Shown here piece by piece: positions 9,437-18,146 of a stretch of DNA of 46,495 nt; the first letter of the stretch is position 1; each line of letters starts with the position of its first letter. The position numbers and the translations under genes were made by a program. This stretch comes from Gemmataceae bacterium (lineage in GTDB: Bacteria > Planctomycetota > Planctomycetia > Gemmatales > Gemmataceae): positions 1 to 46,495 of the forward strand of contig JALHPZ010000041.1 of NCBI GenBank assembly GCA_022842245.1, in the 5' to 3' direction. The notes under the pieces are model-generated. The model made no database searches. It saw nothing but the letters and a program-made list of their open reading frames with translations, and was not told the origin of the DNA.

Positions 9437-10230
9437 ATGGCGAAGCCGCTGCTGCCGGACGGATTGTGGGCCCTCATCGAACCCCTACTCCCCAAACACA
9501 CGCCCAGCCCCAAAGGCGGACGACCCCGCCTCGACGACCGCAATGCCCTCACCGGCATCCTCTTCGTCCTCAAGACCGGACTCCCTTGGGAAGACCTCCC
9601 CGCCGAGATGAACTGCGGCTGCGGCATGTCCTGCTGGCGACGACTCGCCGAGTGGCAGGACGCCGGCGTCTGGACGAAAATCCATGCCACGCTGCTGGCC
9701 CACCTCGCCAACGCCGGCAAACTCGACTGGTCCAAGTGCGTCATCGACAGCTCGAGCGTCCGCGCAGTTTTTGGGGGGTCGATACCGGACCGAACCCCAC
9801 GGATCGAGCCAAAAACGGCAGCAAACACCACCTGATGGTCGACCGGACCGGCATTCCCCTGGCCTGCGCCGTCAGCGCCGCCAACATCCACGACGTCACG
9901 CTCATGCTCGCGGTGCTCGTCGCCTGTCCGATCGCCGACTACGGCCAACCGGGCCGCCTCCCGAAGGAACTCCTCGCCGACCGCGCCTACCACTCCGCCC
10001 CGCATGCGGCGATCCTGCTTTGGCTCGGCATCACGCCGACGATTGCCCAACGCGGGTCCGGCCACGGCAGCGGGCTGGGAAAAGACCGCTACGTCGTCGA
10101 GCAGACGATCGCGGTAGTGCACCAGAACCGGCGGCTGAAGATCCGCTACGACAAGCGGTCCGACATCCACCAGGCGTTCCTCACGCTGGCTTGCATCAAA
10201 GTCTGCTACAACCGACTGCAAAAAGCGTGA
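9437..10230 (+). CDS. IS5-family DDE transposase (ORFA-ORFB, -1 frameshift)
   Basis: ORFA starts at the ATG at 9437 behind an ACGGAGGAT ribosome binding site and runs to a stop at 9835. ORFB continues in the -1 frame to 10230. The frames overlap at a T5G6 run (9768-9778) where the ribosome can slip back one base. The fusion is about 264 residues. ORFA begins MAKPLLPDGLWALIEPLLP and holds the first catalytic Asp in CVIDSSS. ORFB has HLMVDRTGIPLACAVSAAN with the second Asp and YVVEQTIAVVHQNRRL with the Glu, completing the DDE triad of IS5/IS427 transposases that cut and paste the element. Whether the run is programmed slippage or a sequencing/decay frameshift cannot be settled here, but two-frame transposases are normal in this IS group. 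Confidence 0.88.
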
Positions 10231-10241
10231 ACCGAGGTTCT

Positions 10242-10252
10242 GTTAGAGTTTC
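10242..10252 (-). repeat. right inverted repeat of the IS5-family element
   Basis: Perfect complement of the left end at 9364-9374. It is followed by the second TTA copy at 10253-10255, after which the NACHT gene resumes. Confidence 0.85.
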
Positions 10253-11648
10253 TTAGGAGCAGATGCACCTGGTCATCGTCCAGAGTCTTGGCCGATAGGG
10301 AGGGCACCTGGTGGATGATCTCGCGCTGTTCCCTATCGCTGAGAGCAGCCATCTGCACCGAGTGATGCTTCCGCCGACCGAAGCCTTCCAGCACTGGTTC
10401 CGTTTTGCCGGAATCGTGAATGCAACTGACGATCACCTTCACCTGCGGCGGCAACTCTCTCGGCAGCCAGTACAGATCCTGAGCGCGATCGGCTTCATCC
10501 AACTGATTCATGGCGTCGATCACCAAGAGGACTCGTGTATCCGCGGGAACCTTGCCGAGGAACTCCTGGAAAGTGACTGACAGTTTGGCCGTCTCTTCGG
10601 GCACATCCTCGGCAAAGCCGAAGCGGCCCTTGAGGACTTGGCAGAAACGCCGCAACATGTCGCGCAGGTTGGTCGAACGCGGACTGGCCCCAATAAAGTG
10701 CGGCACAACCAGAAGCTTTCCGTCCTTGATCTCTTGCTGATGTTTACTCGAGTAATCGGTAACAAACCGGGCCAGGGCCGCGGATTTCCCCGAGCCAGAC
10801 GGTCCCGTCACCAAACAGGGAATCGGGTCTTCTCCGTGCGCGAAAGCTAGGAGTGCGTCGCTGATCGGCTCCCGGCCCACATACACCCGCAACCGAGACT
10901 CCATAAACCGCTCGTGGTAGTCCTGCTCCTCGGCCAGCGGGTCAGCCGCCGTCTCGGGGGGAGGTGCATCCGGCAGATTGTGTTCCGCCTTTATGGCCTC
11001 CCAGAGCTGATCCCGCACGCATTCGCCGAAGGCCTCCAGGCCAACTAGGCGGCCCTTCGACCGGCTCGGCCGATCGTAAGCCTCTGGATCCCAAGACGCC
11101 GGATAGTTTTCCATCAACGGATAGCCACCGTGGCGAATCTTCTCCTTGAGTTCTGCCAGTTTGTCGATCTGCCCGCGATCGGATTCCGCGTAGACCGCCC
11201 GGCGAATGGCCTCCGGCACGGGCAAAATCGCCACCGGATCGCGGAAGTAGAAGAACGCCCGGCCTCGCATCGCCGAGTCCTGTAAGACGCCGTGAATGAT
11301 CTCTAGCTCGGTGACACTTTTGCCGGTGTGCTGCTGAATCCAGCCGAACGTCTTGAGGGCGTCGGCCGGGTAGCGAGTCGGCACCCAGCCGTATCGCTGC
11401 CCCAGGATGCCAAGGAAAAACGGCCGGCACTTGTCGATCTGCTGGAGGCAGAGGGCAAGCACCTCGTCGTTCTCGGCCTGTTCACGAGTGACGCCCCAAC
11501 GCAGGTCGATGTCGATCAGGTCGATGCGATGCTTCTCCAACTGTTCGCGCAGGGCGGGGAATACCACCTTGACGAGGTGGTCCCGCTCGGCGTGCATGTC
11601 GCGAAACGTCGAGGAGATGAAAACTCGCACCGTTTGCCAAGTGGCCAT
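10253..11648 (-). pseudogene. DUF4062-NACHT-WD40 gene, 5' part (interrupted by IS5-family element)
   Basis: The frame starts MATWQTVRVFISSTFRDMHA with GGAG seven bases before the ATG. Residues 1-~150 are a DUF4062 domain (VFISSTF..D...ERD, DIDLRWGVT, GILGQRYGW, TELEIIHGVL). A NACHT ATPase follows with Walker A GPSGSGKS near 281-288 and Walker B VLLVIDAMNQLD near 368-380. The native coding sequence ends after VHLLL at the target duplication. The current frame then reads 14 residues into the IS and stops at 10206. Without the element it joins the 3' part to make a 1456-residue STAND protein closely resembling the intact gene at 22638-26750, but with WD40 blades where that one has TPRs. The truncated product could still be made and would keep DUF4062 and the ATP site. 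Confidence 0.9.
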
Positions 11649-11684
11649 GGGCTTGCTCCAAATGGGCCGAGTTCTGGCCGTGAC

Positions 11685-13778
11685 TTACTTGAAAAACATC
11701 ACCACATCCGCGATCGCTCCCTGCGGCGCGATGCCGAGGATCGCGAAGGCCGCGTAGAGCCGTGCGACCTGCTCTCGCATGCTCGTGGCGTGGTGCGGTT
11801 GCCGCGAGGGTTGCAGCAATGCTCGCTGATACTCGTCGGCGGCTTCGGTCCACTGCTCGCGGATGAGGTGCGCTTCGCCGAGCGTCGCGGGCAGCCAGAT
11901 GTTGTCATCGGCCAGCTTCTCGATCCAGCGAGACGAGCGATTTGAGTCGATCAAATCCTGTGAGAGTTGCTTCGCCTCCGCGAGAAGTTCCGTCGATTTT
12001 GGATCGTTCAGCCGCTTCGCAATCGCCGCTTGCATTACCTTCAGATGTGCCACGTTGATGCCGGGGAACGGATGCGCGTTCAGTTGATAACCACGATCGT
12101 AATGCTTTAATGCATCGCGGTACTCGGTCTCCGCTTGAATCCACAATGGCCGTCTCGCCAGTGGATCGACTTCGGCCTCTGCCTTCGTCATCGCATCGTG
12201 CCCGGCCTGCTTGTGGCAGCGGCCCAACAAAGAGTAGCAATCCTCGTCGAGCGAACCGCCGAGCTTACGCTCCGCGGTCTGCAACGTCGCCTCGGCATCG
12301 GCTCGCTTGCCACACTTCAACTGTGCGAACGCCGACTCGTACCACGCCCTCACGTCGTGCTGCATCGCGGGCAGAATCGACGCGGCCAGCGTCGCCACTT
12401 GTTCGTGATCGGTCCCATTCGCACATCGATTCAGTTGCCACACTTGCCGCAACAGATCGCGGGGCCGATCTGGCTTTGCGTCCCGCATTCCCCACGTGAA
12501 TCGCGAGGTCGCCACGCCCGCCGAGATGTACGACCCCATTCGCTCTTGCAGCGTCGGGTTCGGGTAGCGGCCCGTGTGCAGGCCGTAGATCGCCAGCACG
12601 AAATAGTATTCGTGCAGCCACTCCGTTGTGCGGTCGCGTCCGAGGTGCCGAGCCGCCAGTCGCCGAATCGTGAACAGCAGATGCCGCAGTCGGTCGCACG
12701 GCGAATCGCCCCACGTGTTCGGCCAGTTGCCGTTGCGGTTGTGATGCTCGGTGCGAGAATCGAGTAGCTGCTCGAACTGCCCGATCTCCCACGCGAGCCG
12801 CCGCAGCGTGCCGTTGGGCCAGAGCCGCGAATACGCCCGGATTTTCAGCTCCGTTTCGAGCTTTGCGTAATCCCATGCCACGAGATTCGCATGCGACATC
12901 GCCTCGTAATCGAACAGCGACGGGCGACACGCGTCGTTATTCCGAATACCGACGATGACGTTGCGGCCGTGCAGATCGCCATGAGCGCAGCCGACGCGGA
13001 CGCTCGGAAAGCCGTTCGCGTTCCGATCCGCGAGCAGTTCTTCGAAAAACGAAATCGGATCAATGAAGATGGCCTGATCGAGACGAATCGGAAACGCCGC
13101 GTTCGCATCGTGGCGGATCGAACGAACATGCGGATCCGCACTCCAGCACGCGAGTGTGTCCCGCAACGAATGCGGCTGGCCCGTGGCGGACGGATTCAAC
13201 ACGAGATCAAATCGCCCCTGGTTTTGCAGGGCCGGGAAGGGTTGCACGCCGGAACGCTGATGACACACTTGGCCGATATTGTCGAGCAACTCTTCGAGAA
13301 CCGCCGCGACGGAAGCGACCGTCGGAGCCTGATGCGCGATGGCACCGAGGACGGCCTCTTCGAGCGATTTCGTCTCGGGCAGTTCGATGTTCGACGCCGC
13401 CGTCTGATATTGCAGCGCCAGGAACGGCGGCGATGGCGGTGCCGTTTGCAAGCGCAGGAAGACGGCGTTGCCGCTGAAGCCGTTGGGTGTGGATCGCGCG
13501 AAGGCCTGCTGTTCGCGGTCGAGGTGATCCGGCTCGCCGAGCTTGGCGATGAAAGTGCCGCGACCCGTATCGACAAGCAGGATGTGCCGCTTGGGGCGTG
13601 CCCGGAAGCCCGCGAACAGTCGGCGAACGATGATGGTAGCCTCATCCGGGAACGCCGCCGCGAGCGTGCAGTCGATGTGCTGCTGGGCAGCCTCGCCGCT
13701 CGTCGTCGGCCCGAACTGCAAGCAGAACTGGCCGAGATCGTTGCGAGCTTCCGTGGTCCAGGCGATGTGCGGCGGCAT
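11685..13778 (-). CDS. aminoglycoside-phosphotransferase-like kinase with C-terminal helical/TPR region
   Basis: This 697-residue protein starts MPPHIAWTTEARNDLGQF, seven bases after the RyR gene stop. An upstream start at 13823 would overlap that gene by 38 bases. The N-terminal lobe includes FIAKLGEPDHLDREQQAF, like the ATP-anchoring Lys/Glu region of APH/choline-kinase folds. CAHGDLHGRNVIVG (~263-276) is the catalytic HGDLH..N loop, and LFDYEAM just after it supplies the metal-binding Asp. Residues ~450-697 are helical with TPR-like pairs (for example YRDALKHYDRGYQLN and WTEAADEYQRALLQ). Similar kinase-like proteins accompany STAND NTPases in ternary conflict systems. The substrate is unknown and could be a small molecule, a nucleotide or a partner protein. 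It sits between the RyR gene and the interrupted NACHT gene, which starts 36 bases downstream. Confidence 0.8.
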   Translation of the reverse strand: MPPHIAWTTEARNDLGQFCLQFGPTTSGEAAQQHIDCTLAAAFPDEATIIVRRLFAGFRARPKRHILLVDTGRGTFIAKLGEPDHLDREQQAFARSTPNGFSGNAVFLRLQTAPPSPPFLALQYQTAASNIELPETKSLEEAVLGAIAHQAPTVASVAAVLEELLDNIGQVCHQRSGVQPFPALQNQGRFDLVLNPSATGQPHSLRDTLACWSADPHVRSIRHDANAAFPIRLDQAIFIDPISFFEELLADRNANGFPSVRVGCAHGDLHGRNVIVGIRNNDACRPSLFDYEAMSHANLVAWDYAKLETELKIRAYSRLWPNGTLRRLAWEIGQFEQLLDSRTEHHNRNGNWPNTWGDSPCDRLRHLLFTIRRLAARHLGRDRTTEWLHEYYFVLAIYGLHTGRYPNPTLQERMGSYISAGVATSRFTWGMRDAKPDRPRDLLRQVWQLNRCANGTDHEQVATLAASILPAMQHDVRAWYESAFAQLKCGKRADAEATLQTAERKLGGSLDEDCYSLLGRCHKQAGHDAMTKAEAEVDPLARRPLWIQAETEYRDALKHYDRGYQLNAHPFPGINVAHLKVMQAAIAKRLNDPKSTELLAEAKQLSQDLIDSNRSSRWIEKLADDNIWLPATLGEAHLIREQWTEAADEYQRALLQPSRQPHHATSMREQVARLYAAFAILGIAPQGAIADVVMFFK

Positions 13779-13785
13779 GGGGTTC

Positions 13786-14076
13786 TCACTTCGGCGGAAC
13801 AATCTGGTAGCCGAGGGCGACAATCAGTTTCAACGTTTCCTCGGCCGTCTTCCGGTCGTACTCCTTCTCGCTATCCGGCAGGTCGGCATACGGCACGAGA
13901 CATGGATGCTGCTTCGCGGCGTCGTTGCGACTGGGGCCGTGCGTCCAGCCCTGGCCGATCCGCGTGACGGCCCACACATCGTGCGTGTTCTCCGCAAGCC
14001 GCTCCAGCAGCGCCGTCAGCGACGGCGGCAGCGCGACGCCGGACGTGTCGAGCGGGCGCGGGGTGTACGTGAGCAT
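13786..14076 (-). CDS. RyR-domain protein, 96 aa
   Basis: The ATG at 14076 is preceded by GGAG with eight bases of spacing. Upstream in-frame starts give an implausible Arg-rich extension, so the short form is chosen. The whole protein is one RyR domain: YTPRPLDTS..LP..L..L.E.LAENTHDVWA, then R...GW.HGP.R, HPCLVPYADLP, SEKEYDR.TA.ETLK.I..LGY. These are the conserved features of the module repeated in ryanodine receptors. Bacterial single-domain RyR proteins are known from nucleotide-centred conflict systems and are thought to bind a nucleotide-like ligand or a partner. It is closely followed by the kinase-like gene and lies 195 bases after the Nudix-STAND gene, so a separate promoter in that gap is possible. 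Confidence 0.9.
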   Translation of the reverse strand: MLTYTPRPLDTSGVALPPSLTALLERLAENTHDVWAVTRIGQGWTHGPSRNDAAKQHPCLVPYADLPDSEKEYDRKTAEETLKLIVALGYQIVPPK

Positions 14077-14271
14077 GAGGGAAACTCCGGGGGGTTGATG
14101 TTTTCGACGCGGATCCACCCTCCCAATCCTGGAATCACGCCCGATTTTCAGAACTATGCTGGCCCGATCGTGACTTGCGGCGATTGTCCGCCATCCGGAC
14201 GCGTTCTCGGCCAACAGCTCAAGCTATGCTTCAGGCGACCGAGACCACGTCTATTTCGTTTCAAGCGTTAC

Positions 14272-17200
14272 TTATCCCGCGATGATTATCGCGTTTCGGA
14301 CCATCGCCATAAGTTCAGCTTGAACAGCCGCTTGCGAGTGGCCCAGTGCGTGCAACGTACCGCCGAAATTATTCATGACAACAAGGGACGTCTGCGACTG
14401 ACGTCCTTGCCGAACGAGAACAAATTCAACTAGTACTGCCTGCCGAAAGTGTTCGAGTGATTCCCGGACCCGACCCGCTTTGTGAAGGATCGCACCGAGC
14501 GAGTTGTGATCTCTAGCCACATCTGTGTGGTAATCGCCAAGACATTTACGGTTAATTTCAAGAGCGGTTCGGCTGGCCGCGAGTGCCTCGGAGAACCGCC
14601 CGGCCCGCCCCAGTACCTCACCCAGATTGTAGTACTTTACTCCAACAAGTTGGTGGTAATGCCCGAGGTTGCGGGTATCGATCTCGATCGCTTGTGTGAA
14701 ATGGTTGGCTGCTTCGTCATTCTGCCCAAGGCCGCGCAGGGCGAGGGCGAGATTGTTCAGGTTGCGGGCAATGTGCGGGTGGCCCTCCGGCAGTCTGCGC
14801 CTTTCTTCGGCTAGCACTCCCCGGAAGATCTTTTCTGCCTCAGCGTACCGCTCTTGTTCGAGTCGGATCAGTCCGATGTTGTTCCGTACACCCAGGGACG
14901 CTGTATGCCCATGCGAATCCGAGTCGATGCCCTCAAGTAATGCGAGCGCGAGTTCGTATCGCATTTCGGCTTCATCTAGGCGGCCGAGCAATCGGAATGC
15001 CTCACCCAAATGGTTCAGCGCGTTCGACAGATGACGGACGGAGCCGCCGGGTTGTTCCAGGGTGCGTACTGCCCTCCGCAGGTAGTCCACCGCTAAACCA
15101 TACTCGCCCCGTCTAGTGCAGTCGGTACCCAGTAGTGAGAGTAGCTCACCCACAAGGACTGGATTCGAGCGGTTGTCCAGGCGATCAAGGGCACTCGTCA
15201 CAAGTTTGACCGCTTCATCCCTTCGCCCCATGATTGCTAGGATGTTTGCCAAGTTGTACTCGGCTGTCGCGAGTGTTTCTGGGCTGTTAATGAGGTTCGA
15301 CAGTTCCAACTGGAGTTTTCTACGCAACAACCGCTCGGCCATCGAATAGTCGCCAGCGTTGGATGCGTAGACACCTACGACATTCAGCACACGCGTGGCC
15401 GTTTGGATCGCAGTCTCGCCTTCCTGCAATTCTGCAACATGTACCACATGCGGAGCTACAGGCCGGTAAACCGTCGGCCAAATCCGGGTATCCGTCGGGT
15501 CGCCTACGCAAAATTTATCCAGCATCCGCAGGCTGCGCATCAGCCAGCCGCGTTTCTCCGCCTGTGGCAGCCGATACTCGGTGATCTCCTGCACGAGGCG
15601 ATGCACCACCACGGACGTGTGCGACTCATCCGGCCACTTCAGGAACGAATACTTCACCAGGTCCGCGATGCCGATCTTGATCTTGATCGGCGGCTCGCCG
15701 TCCTCGGATGTGAGCTTGTCGAGCATCGCGGTGGGAATCGGCTCCGGAGCCAGCCAGCACAAGAGATTCAGCAAGCCGCGGCCGTTCTCGCCGAGCCGCG
15801 CGAAGCTCGTCTCCCACGTCGTGGCCACGCTTTTCGGGTACTTCATCGCCCGCGGATCGAACCAGGTCAGCACATCGTCATCGTGTTTCTTCCAGTCGGC
15901 CCGATACTCGGCGAAGCTGATACCCAGTTCGACGATGTATGCTCCCGCTTGTTCGAGAGCCAACGGCAGATAGCCGAGATCGTTCGCCAACGCCTTCGCA
16001 TCGTCGGCATCCGCGGGCAGCACTTTCCGCTTGCCATTCGTGCGATGCAGTAGAAGTTCCACCGCCGCCTCGGGCTTCAGCACATCGAGCGCCAATTCCT
16101 GCACGGCGTGCCCCCAGTTCGACAGCCGCGACGTGATGACCACATGGCCGGTGTCGAGCTTTTGCAACAGTTCCTCAACCGCCGTGGCCGCCTCCGGCGT
16201 ATCGACGTTGTCCACGATGAGGAACCAGCCGGCATGTTCGCGCAGCCATCGCAGAGCCGCCGCGACTTGCACCTCTTGCTCGCGGGCCGCCTGCTCCGGC
16301 AGATTCAGCACCATCGCCCCGCACAGGTTCGCGAGGTTCGACTTCAAGCTCGATTCGGTATCCGCCGTGATGAACAGCAATGCCGTGTATTCGTGGGAGT
16401 ATCGCTTCGCATACTCGACCGCGACGCGAGTCTTGCCGACGCCGCCGAGGCCATGGATGGCCTGCTTCGCCGTCACCGCCGCAATATGCGTCGGCTTGTT
16501 CACCAGCACCGAGCGAAGCTGGTCGAGGAACTCGTCGCGGCCTTTGAAGAGCGAGCCGACGAGTGGCAAGTTCTGCGGCTTCGCCAGCGTGTCTTTGATG
16601 GCGAGTTGATCGAGCAGCTTTCGTAATTCGTCGTGTGAGCTGAATTCGTAATAGAGTTCGTTCCCACTCGTGAGCCGTTGGCGGTGTTGCCATTGCAGTT
16701 CGCGTTGTTCGTCCGATTGCGTGAAGACAGTATCCGGCGTGTAATCGGGCCGCGCGATGAAGCGAAAGACCTGGCGTTTCAGTTCCTTGCCGAGTTCGTA
16801 TTCGAGTTGCGTGTACGAACGCCGAGCCTCGCCATCGGGCCGATTCGTCGGCTCGAAGCCGTAGAAGAGTCCCGCGAGATGGATGACCGCATCGCACGGA
16901 GCGAGCTTGTCCCGGAGCATGTTCACGATGGTGCCGTAGTCGGACATCACCGGGAACTCATCCTGCACGACGACCGCATAGCCGCGAGCCTTCGCCCAGT
17001 CGGCGACGACCAGACGATACGATTTCAGATCGCGACTCGTGGCACTGACAAACACGGTCGGCACGGGCAGCACTCCGCAGCGAGATAGCACCGTCCGCAC
17101 CTGTTCGGAGATCGGGCGGCCGTCGTGCGTCTTCATCGTGACGACTTCCCGTCCACTCAGCCAGCGGTTTGTGGCGTCGGCGGTGACTTTTTGCTGAATG

Positions 17201-17502
17201 GCATCCGATGTGAGCGCGACAGCAAACAGTTCCACCACGTAGTGTGTCATCACGCCGCTGCCATGCGAGAAGGCTTCGTACTCGATGCAGCCCAGCGATT
17301 CGCCGACCGTGAACGCTTCACGCTGCAGTTCCAGTTCCTCCTCGACTTCCCGAATACAGCAGTCGCGGTAACGCTCCCCCACCCCGATGTGGCCGCCGAT
17401 GAGCGAGTACATTTGCCAACGGTCGTTCCACTGTGTCAGATATTCGACACCGTTCGGGCCGACCCGCGTGATACAGGCCAGCCCGGCTTGCGAGGTACGC
17501 AT
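14272..17502 (-). CDS. Nudix-DUF4062-NB-ARC-TPR fusion protein
   Basis: 1076 residues starting MRTSQAGLACITRVG. Residues ~1-145 form a Nudix hydrolase domain. The Nudix box spans ~37-59 (G.....E.......REVEEE.E.) and matches the consensus except that the penultimate Gly is Glu, so the metal-binding glutamates are kept. Residues ~148-260 are a DUF4062-like Rossmann domain (VPTVFVSATSRDLKSYR, HLAGLFYGFEP). An NB-ARC ATPase follows with Walker A IHGLGGVGKT (~347-356), Walker B GWFLIVDNVDT (~423-433) and VITSRL. The C-terminal ~380 residues are TPRs of the G..HP.IARNLNNLALAL type. The Nudix domain presumably acts on a nucleotide diphosphate-linked compound (ADP-ribose, NAD-like or a cyclic-nucleotide product) and the TPRs sense the trigger. 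It follows a second Nudix-like gene by 15 bases. Confidence 0.9.
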   Translation of the reverse strand: MRTSQAGLACITRVGPNGVEYLTQWNDRWQMYSLIGGHIGVGERYRDCCIREVEEELELQREAFTVGESLGCIEYEAFSHGSGVMTHYVVELFAVALTSDAIQQKVTADATNRWLSGREVVTMKTHDGRPISEQVRTVLSRCGVLPVPTVFVSATSRDLKSYRLVVADWAKARGYAVVVQDEFPVMSDYGTIVNMLRDKLAPCDAVIHLAGLFYGFEPTNRPDGEARRSYTQLEYELGKELKRQVFRFIARPDYTPDTVFTQSDEQRELQWQHRQRLTSGNELYYEFSSHDELRKLLDQLAIKDTLAKPQNLPLVGSLFKGRDEFLDQLRSVLVNKPTHIAAVTAKQAIHGLGGVGKTRVAVEYAKRYSHEYTALLFITADTESSLKSNLANLCGAMVLNLPEQAAREQEVQVAAALRWLREHAGWFLIVDNVDTPEAATAVEELLQKLDTGHVVITSRLSNWGHAVQELALDVLKPEAAVELLLHRTNGKRKVLPADADDAKALANDLGYLPLALEQAGAYIVELGISFAEYRADWKKHDDDVLTWFDPRAMKYPKSVATTWETSFARLGENGRGLLNLLCWLAPEPIPTAMLDKLTSEDGEPPIKIKIGIADLVKYSFLKWPDESHTSVVVHRLVQEITEYRLPQAEKRGWLMRSLRMLDKFCVGDPTDTRIWPTVYRPVAPHVVHVAELQEGETAIQTATRVLNVVGVYASNAGDYSMAERLLRRKLQLELSNLINSPETLATAEYNLANILAIMGRRDEAVKLVTSALDRLDNRSNPVLVGELLSLLGTDCTRRGEYGLAVDYLRRAVRTLEQPGGSVRHLSNALNHLGEAFRLLGRLDEAEMRYELALALLEGIDSDSHGHTASLGVRNNIGLIRLEQERYAEAEKIFRGVLAEERRRLPEGHPHIARNLNNLALALRGLGQNDEAANHFTQAIEIDTRNLGHYHQLVGVKYYNLGEVLGRAGRFSEALAASRTALEINRKCLGDYHTDVARDHNSLGAILHKAGRVRESLEHFRQAVLVEFVLVRQGRQSQTSLVVMNNFGGTLHALGHSQAAVQAELMAMVRNAIIIAG

Positions 17503-17517
17503 GAACGATCCTAAACG

Positions 17518-17997
17518 TTAGAGGCCGACGGATTTCTTCACTTCCGCGAACGGGATCGCACGCAGGATATCGCGAACCGTCGGCGACATTGGCTCGTTCG
17601 TTTCGATCTCGTTCGGCGTCAGCCACACCGCGGAGTGGCCATCGAGCGGATTCGGCGTGCCATCGATCCGCATCACGAACACGTGGTGCTGGTAACGTTT
17701 CCATTGTCCATCGCGACCGCTGCGGCTGTACGGCGGCACGGCAACGTTCAACCGCGTCGGCATCTGCGACGGGCGAAGCGGCCGCCCCAGCACTTCCGTG
17801 GTCGCGCGGAGAGCCGTGGTGTCCAGGCTTTCCTCGATGGTCGTGTCGTCCGCGTGCATGCCCGGCATGGGATGCCGCTTGCTCATGGGCAGCGTGTAGC
17901 ATCGCCATTGGGGGTTGTAATCGAGCAACAGGCGTCGACCTTCGCTGTCGAGAATGAGCACGGAAGCCACTTCGACGGTTTCCATCAGAGTCGCCAT
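17518..17997 (-). CDS. Nudix-like protein with degenerate catalytic box, 159 aa
   Basis: The protein starts MATLMETVEVASVLILDSEG, followed by RRLLLDYNPQWRCYTLPMSK, the typical first strands of a Nudix fold (beta strand, bulky loop, YTLP where active enzymes have W.LPGG). Where the Nudix box should be it has SLDTTALRATTEVLG, with the alternating helix but without the REXXEE glutamates, so hydrolytic activity is doubtful. A ligand-binding role is more likely. C-terminal strands (QHHVFVMRID, AVWLTPNEIE) also fit the fold. It is the first gene of the minus-strand series, 15 bases ahead of the Nudix-STAND gene and divergent from the LysR-type regulator. Confidence 0.75.
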   Translation of the reverse strand: MATLMETVEVASVLILDSEGRRLLLDYNPQWRCYTLPMSKRHPMPGMHADDTTIEESLDTTALRATTEVLGRPLRPSQMPTRLNVAVPPYSRSGRDGQWKRYQHHVFVMRIDGTPNPLDGHSAVWLTPNEIETNEPMSPTVRDILRAIPFAEVKKSVGL

Positions 17998-18146
17998 TTT
18001 CGTTCTCCAGAGGGGTTGGAATCTGCAGTCTCTTCACAAGACCTTACGCCCGATCGTCCGGTCCCTTTCTCGGATTCGCTAGAATGGCGGTGAAGCGTAC
18101 GATTTACAACCAATCATCAATTCACGTGCAACATGGAGATATCGCG
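17998..18146. promoter_or_regulatory. divergent control region between LysR-type regulator and Nudix/STAND series
   Basis: This 149-base gap separates the minus-strand Nudix gene from the plus-strand LysR-type gene, the usual arrangement for a LysR protein and its target. A TAGAAT hexamer at ~18079-18084 could be a -10 box for the regulator. No clear -35 was seen, and no T-N11-A site could be fixed with confidence. Assignment as a promoter/operator region rests mainly on gene arrangement. Confidence 0.4.

Larger units (their letters stand above)
9364..10252 (+). mobile_element. complete IS5-family insertion sequence, 889 bp
   Basis: The element is bounded by perfect 11-bp inverted repeats (GAAACTCTAAC at 9364-9374; its complement at 10242-10252) and flanked on both sides by TTA (9361-9363 and 10253-10255), a 3-bp target duplication of the IS5/IS427 type. 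The flanking match can be extended to CTTAG, so a 4-5 bp duplication is possible. It carries one transposase in two overlapping frames. It interrupts the DUF4062-NACHT-WD40 gene in the opposite orientation. The intact ends and readable frames suggest a recent insertion. Confidence 0.9.

Noticed and set aside
9376..10221. 281-codon minus-strand frame antisense to the IS5 transposase
   Set aside because: Shadow of a GC-rich gene. The plus-strand frames carry the DDE motifs, while this one shows no domain or ribosome binding site.
12891..13967. 358-codon plus-strand frame across the kinase and RyR genes
   Set aside because: It runs antisense to two recognised genes and is Arg-rich with no domain.
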